Notes under the pieces: generated by a model | The model's input: only the letters and a program-made list of their open reading frames with translations | Database searches by the model: none | What the model was told of the DNA's origin: nothing | Part shown: one piece after another, positions 60,509 to 64,000 of the stretch | Layout: the number at the start of each line of letters is the position of its first letter | Numbering within the stretch: position 1 is the first letter of the stretch | Made by a program: the position numbers and the translations under genes | Assembly (NCBI GenBank): GCA_964640655.1 | Contig: CAZXFT010000001.1 | Coordinates: 1 to 64,000, forward strand | From: BJGO01 sp964640655 | GTDB taxonomy: Bacteria; Bacteroidota; Bacteroidia; Chitinophagales; UBA10324 | Direction: 5' to 3' | DNA: 64,000 nucleotides

Positions 60509-61818
60509 TTCTTTCCTACGTTATACCAATCAACCTTGCGCGAGATATACATCAGTAAAGCCAGTATGGCGAATATGCCCAGGCTGCCAATCAGTAGAGC
60601 ATAATCTTCCATTTGCAAAACCGTAAACAAGAACCCGTACAAAGTAATTAAAGTGCCACCCATAAGAGCAGCAATCCGAAAGGAGTTTAATACGGCTTTA
60701 GTATATAAGGTTATCAGGGAGATGGTGAGCAATGATGAAATAATATAAGCACCATTAAAACTCAGGTGTTCGGAGATAGAGATGAGCAAGGAATAAAATA
60801 TTACCTCAGCAATACCAACTAACACATACTGAAAAGGATGTAATGGTTTTTTATTTAGCACTTCTACAAAAAAGAAAAGCAGAAAAGAAAGTCCGATAAT
60901 CATCAAAGCATATTTCACCGAGCGATCGGATTTCTGATAGCCATCGGCAGGCTGAAATAAAGACAGGCCGAATGCGCTCTCATCAATATTAAAGATAGAT
61001 CCACTCCACTGTTGCGGAAAGTTGCGGTTCAGGTTTAATACTTTCCAACTTGCAGTGAATCCATCGTTGTTTACCGAAGGTATGGTGTCGGGTAGAAAAG
61101 CACCATTAAAACTGGGATGCTGCCAACTTGAAGTCAATTCAACACGGGTTTCTTTTCCTGTAGGGATAAAATATAAGAGTTCGGAACCTTTCAGCGACAG
61201 TTCCATGCTGAATGAAAATTTTCCTTTGCTTTCATCAAAAGTAAACGGCGCAGATATTCCGCTGCCGATAACATCATGGTTCGATGTACCGGGACTAAAA
61301 ACTTTTTCCTGCTCATTCATTTTCAATACCACACTGTTTTGAATACCCCGTAAATCAGAGATGCCGTAGGAAATTTGTGCTTCGTTCCATAGAATGTTTT
61401 CAGCACTGATGTTGAGGACACTTAAATCTGGCGCATTGAAACTGCCGCTGATATTTAACTCCGAGTTATAAACTATGATGTCGTATATGCCACGATGCCG
61501 TACGGAAGGATTAATGTTTCCTGTTACCAATACATCCTCCGGCAAGAAATGAGCATACTTTTTTATATAAACAAGTTTGTTGTTGTTGTCGGTTTGTAAT
61601 TCGCGATAGGGTATTTCAATAAAAGGCCCGGAGAGTGTTTGTTGCCTGCCCCACTTGCTGCTTACCTCTTCAACAGCATCCTGTTTGCGATACTGCCGCT
61701 CGCGGATTAAGTCGTTGACTAATGCCGTGGGTATTAACAATAATAATGTGATGATGACAATGGCTATGCTTTTAAAAACAATGCCATAGCGCATAAAGAA
61801 TGATTCGTTCTGGTTCAT
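60505..61818 (-). CDS. creD: inner membrane protein CreD
   Basis: This 437-residue protein is the family member linked to envelope integrity. It begins with one membrane segment (SIAIVIITLLLLIPTALV) followed by the signature NDLIRERQYRKQDAVEEVSS and WGRQQTLSGPFIEIPY. A large periplasmic part follows, then four to five C-terminal membrane segments. In Enterobacteria creD is under CreBC control; no creBC genes are visible here. Its start is followed upstream by a 145-bp gap before a Crp-type gene. Confidence 0.93.
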   Translation of the reverse strand: MNQNESFFMRYGIVFKSIAIVIITLLLLIPTALVNDLIRERQYRKQDAVEEVSSKWGRQQTLSGPFIEIPYRELQTDNNNKLVYIKKYAHFLPEDVLVTGNINPSVRHRGIYDIIVYNSELNISGSFNAPDLSVLNISAENILWNEAQISYGISDLRGIQNSVVLKMNEQEKVFSPGTSNHDVIGSGISAPFTFDESKGKFSFSMELSLKGSELLYFIPTGKETRVELTSSWQHPSFNGAFLPDTIPSVNNDGFTASWKVLNLNRNFPQQWSGSIFNIDESAFGLSLFQPADGYQKSDRSVKYALMIIGLSFLLFFFVEVLNKKPLHPFQYVLVGIAEVIFYSLLISISEHLSFNGAYIISSLLTISLITLYTKAVLNSFRIAALMGGTLITLYGFLFTVLQMEDYALLIGSLGIFAILALLMYISRKVDWYNVGKN

Positions 61819-61963
61819 GATTTTGATTTTCAGAAACGCGAAATATCAGCTTTATTATAATCTGTCATCAAGAAATGTTTTAAATAATCGATATCTTAAA
61901 AATTTTTACCTGAGGGACAAATAAATGATTTATCAAAACTTATTTTAGCACGACCGAATCGAA

Positions 61964-62599
61964 ATGCCCAACTCTTTCAAACCAATATTTAAATCTGCCA
62001 ATACATTAAGCATTAAACGAAATACCGTTTTTGAACTCAGTCACGAACATATATATCGTTTAGAAAGTGGTGCTTTAAAGATTATTCATTTTAATAAAGA
62101 CGGTTCTCATCGTATTAAGTACATCATACTTGCCGGAGAAATTTTCGGTGGCCTGGCATATCTGATGCAGGGAAAAAAAACATACGCCGAACATGCCGAA
62201 GCACTTGAACCAAGTGAGTTAAGTATGATACATATTGATGTGTTTGACGACTATCTCAACTCTCAGAATAATGGCTATAAAGTTTTTATGGAAGCAGTTG
62301 GTCAACGTATCATCAAGTTGGAGCGAAGAATTGACAGTATGGTGTTTGGTAATGCCTCTCAGCGTATTATTAACCTACTGCTGGAATATGCAAAGAACTA
62401 CGGAAAAAAATCGAATGACAGGATAACCGCACCGAATTATCTAACTCACATGGAAGTTTCAACACTTACAGGCACATCAAGACAAACGGTCACCAAAGTA
62501 CTTAATGAATTGCGCAAGCAACGCAAGATTGAATACAACACACGTGAAATTGTTGTTTACATCAATCGCTTTGACAATACCTTGTTTGGAATTGGTTAA
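61964..62599 (+). CDS. Crp/Fnr-family transcriptional regulator
   Basis: This 211-residue protein has an N-terminal cyclic-nucleotide-binding-like domain (RLESGALKIIHFNKDGSHRI, LAGEIFGGLAYLMQG) and a C-terminal winged helix with HMEVSTLTGTSRQTVTKVLN as the recognition region. The cAMP-contacting residues of Crp are not well kept, and no Fnr-type Cys is visible, so the signal is unknown. It is transcribed away from creD. Confidence 0.9.
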   Translation: MPNSFKPIFKSANTLSIKRNTVFELSHEHIYRLESGALKIIHFNKDGSHRIKYIILAGEIFGGLAYLMQGKKTYAEHAEALEPSELSMIHIDVFDDYLNSQNNGYKVFMEAVGQRIIKLERRIDSMVFGNASQRIINLLLEYAKNYGKKSNDRITAPNYLTHMEVSTLTGTSRQTVTKVLNELRKQRKIEYNTREIVVYINRFDNTLFGIG

Positions 62600-62642
62600 G
62601 AATTTATTTTTTTTCAACTTCCTTTAATTCAAACTCCAGCGC

Positions 62643-62996
62643 TTATCCGCTTAGTAATGTTTCGCGAAAACTGATGCTCAACGAAACCAACATGAATAGC
62701 AAAGCAGCGGCAAAGGAGTATTTTCCATACAGTTGTTGATCAAAGAAAATGAACATCATACTGAGTACGGCAACGATTAAACTCAATATGCCGAATGCCT
62801 GCATATTGCGAATGAGCACAATGCGTAGTCTAAGGTTTTTTATTTGTAGAAGTTGATGTTCCTGATGCTCCGATTGATAGCGAGCATGAAGACCGCGAAT
62901 GAGATTGGCCAATGCCAAAAAGCGATTGGTGTATGCGAGCATTAACAACGAAACTGCCGGAAATAAAAGTGCCGGTGCTGTGAGAGTTATTACCAT
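62643..62996 (-). CDS. DUF2721 family membrane protein
   Basis: This 117-residue protein has two to three membrane segments: APALLFPAVSLLMLAYTNRF, AFGILSLIVAVLSMMFIFFD and FAAALLFMLVSLSISFRE, around a charged, helical middle. The pattern LAYTNRFLALANLIRGLH matches the DUF2721 family. The function is unknown. It is divergently placed from the plus-strand decarboxylase gene. Confidence 0.8.
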   Translation of the reverse strand: MVITLTAPALLFPAVSLLMLAYTNRFLALANLIRGLHARYQSEHQEHQLLQIKNLRLRIVLIRNMQAFGILSLIVAVLSMMFIFFDQQLYGKYSFAAALLFMLVSLSISFRETLLSG

Positions 62997-63047
62997 AATG
63001 AATCGTTTACAAAACTCGCTTTAATATTGAGTTACATTTAAAGACTT

Positions 63048-64000
63048 ATGCCAAGCAAAATTGATATTCATACTCACATCATTCCTGAACATCTGCCACG
63101 ATGGAAAGAAAAATTTGGATACGGCGGATTTATACATCTCGAACACCACAAGCCTTGTTGTGCACGTATGATGGTTGGCGACACATTCTTTCGTGAAATA
63201 GAGCACAACTGCTGGAGCGGAGAGCAACGCATCAAGGAGTGCGATGCACATCATGTTAATGTTCAGGTGCTTAGCACTATTCCTGTTTTATTTAACTATT
63301 GGGCCAAACCTGAACATGGATTGGAAACATCCCGTTTTCTGAACGATCATATTGCTCAGACCGTATCAGTGCATCCGCATCGCTTTATTGGGTTGGGAAC
63401 CATACCTATGCAGCATATTGGTTATGCAGTAAAAGAACTAGAGCGATGTGTTAATGAACTTGGATTTTCCGGAATTCAGATAGGCAGTAATGTGAATCAG
63501 GAAAATCTAAACGAAAGAAAATTTGATGACGTCTGGGCTGCTGCGGTAGAATTAGATGCTTGTGTTTTTATACATCCCTGGGAAATGATGGGTCGCGAAC
63601 AAACGCAACGTTATTGGTTGCCATGGTTGGTGGGTATGCCTGCAGAAACTGCGCGCGCTATTTGTTCTATGATTTTTGGCGGTGTGCTGGAGCGCTTTCC
63701 CAAACTGCGTGTAGCATTTGCACATGGTGGCGGGTCATTTCCTTTTACAATTGGCCGCATTGAACATGGCTTTAACGAAAGACCTGATCTGGTTGCTGTT
63801 GACAACAACATTAATCCCAGAAAATATTTTGGCAGAATTTATTTTGACTCTCTGGTACACGACGCCAATGCCCTTCAATATTTAGTTGATGTAGCCGGTG
63901 AAGATTTTGTTTGCCTCGGCACAGACTATCCTTTTCCGCTTGGCGAATTGCAGCCGGGTAAGTTGATTGAGTCTATGAGTTGGAGCGATTCACTGAAAGA
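63048..64000 (+). CDS. 2-amino-3-carboxymuconate-6-semialdehyde decarboxylase (ACMSD-type amidohydrolase), 3' end outside window
   Basis: The frame is open from the ATG at 63048 to the window edge (317 complete codons). It begins MPSKIDIHTHIIPEHLPRW: the HxH metal site of the amidohydrolase superfamily is HTH, about residues 8-10. FIHPWEMMG, AFAHGGGSFPFTIGRIEHGF and the late DYPFPLGELQPGK (metal-binding Asp) follow, all typical of ACMSD, which is about 335 residues long. It decarboxylates the kynurenine-pathway intermediate and diverts it from quinolinate. The ATG follows TTAAAGACTT. Confidence 0.88.
   Translation, partial: MPSKIDIHTHIIPEHLPRWKEKFGYGGFIHLEHHKPCCARMMVGDTFFREIEHNCWSGEQRIKECDAHHVNVQVLSTIPVLFNYWAKPEHGLETSRFLNDHIAQTVSVHPHRFIGLGTIPMQHIGYAVKELERCVNELGFSGIQIGSNVNQENLNERKFDDVWAAAVELDACVFIHPWEMMGREQTQRYWLPWLVGMPAETARAICSMIFGGVLERFPKLRVAFAHGGGSFPFTIGRIEHGFNERPDLVAVDNNINPRKYFGRIYFDSLVHDANALQYLVDVAGEDFVCLGTDYPFPLGELQPGKLIESMSWSDSLK

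Noticed and set aside
1..64000. tRNA, rRNA, riboswitch or complete insertion sequence
   Set aside because: No T-loop/acceptor pattern, rRNA stretch, transposase frame or terminal inverted repeats were recognised by eye; a structured-RNA search was not possible.

Overview
The window looks like chromosomal DNA from a free-living member of the Bacteroidota, probably the Chitinophagales/Sphingobacteriales side. Evidence: many secreted proteins end in type A sorting domains of the type IX secretion system (T9SS); promoter-like sequences fit TTG-N18-20-TAnnTTTG; and there are Bacteroidota-typical genes (DUF4175 protein, bacillithiol enzyme BshA, GH3/beta-lactamase fusion, long QueA). No rRNA, tRNA or CRISPR array was seen.

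Layout. 1-3.2 kb: tail of a T9SS protein, then a minus-strand defence operon with an unknown RxxxxH protein, a Vsr nickase, a C5-cytosine methyltransferase and a probable restriction enzyme. 3.2-6.5 kb: accessory, repeat-rich DNA with a 71-73 bp tandem array, a gene remnant, an XRE regulator paired with a helical/carboxypeptidase-regulatory-like protein, and a 22-bp tandem array. 6.5-9.9 kb: two T9SS-exported propeller-like proteins. 9.9-14.6 kb: the rimP-nusA-infB operon. 14.6-25.8 kb: a T9SS propeller protein and a tandem array of secreted partner protein plus zinc-metalloprotease units, one full length, two short and one a fragment, with near-identical blocks inside diverged flanks. This mosaic array is the leading candidate for something undescribed.

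25.9-32.7 kb: a lipoprotein; a TetR regulator with a clear palindromic operator leading a paaABCD phenylacetyl-CoA epoxidase operon; nadD; nadA; and a regulator with two ArsR-type winged helices. 32.7-39.7 kb: mnmG, two perfect parS sites, ybeY, an RsbW-like ATPase, a DUF4175 protein and exonuclease III. The parS sites suggest an origin-proximal location, although gene orientation does not show a clear origin.

39.7-48.3 kb: a surface-glycan cluster with a methyltransferase, a FemAB-like acyltransferase, a three-part glycosyltransferase/N-acetyl-sugar amidotransferase/glycosyltransferase fusion, its HisF-like and HisH-like ammonia-supplying partners, another glycosyltransferase and a PIG-L deacetylase. 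Together these predict amidation of an N-acetylated sugar in a polysaccharide. 48.3-54.4 kb: hpt, a LysM glucosaminidase, bshA and a GH3/beta-lactamase fusion (envelope and thiol metabolism). 54.5-64 kb: queA, mutL, two rhomboid proteases, a membrane-anchored EEP-family enzyme, creD, a Crp/Fnr regulator, a DUF2721 protein and the start of an ACMSD-type decarboxylase cut by the window edge.

Functions come from motif and family recognition by eye. No alignments or searches were run.
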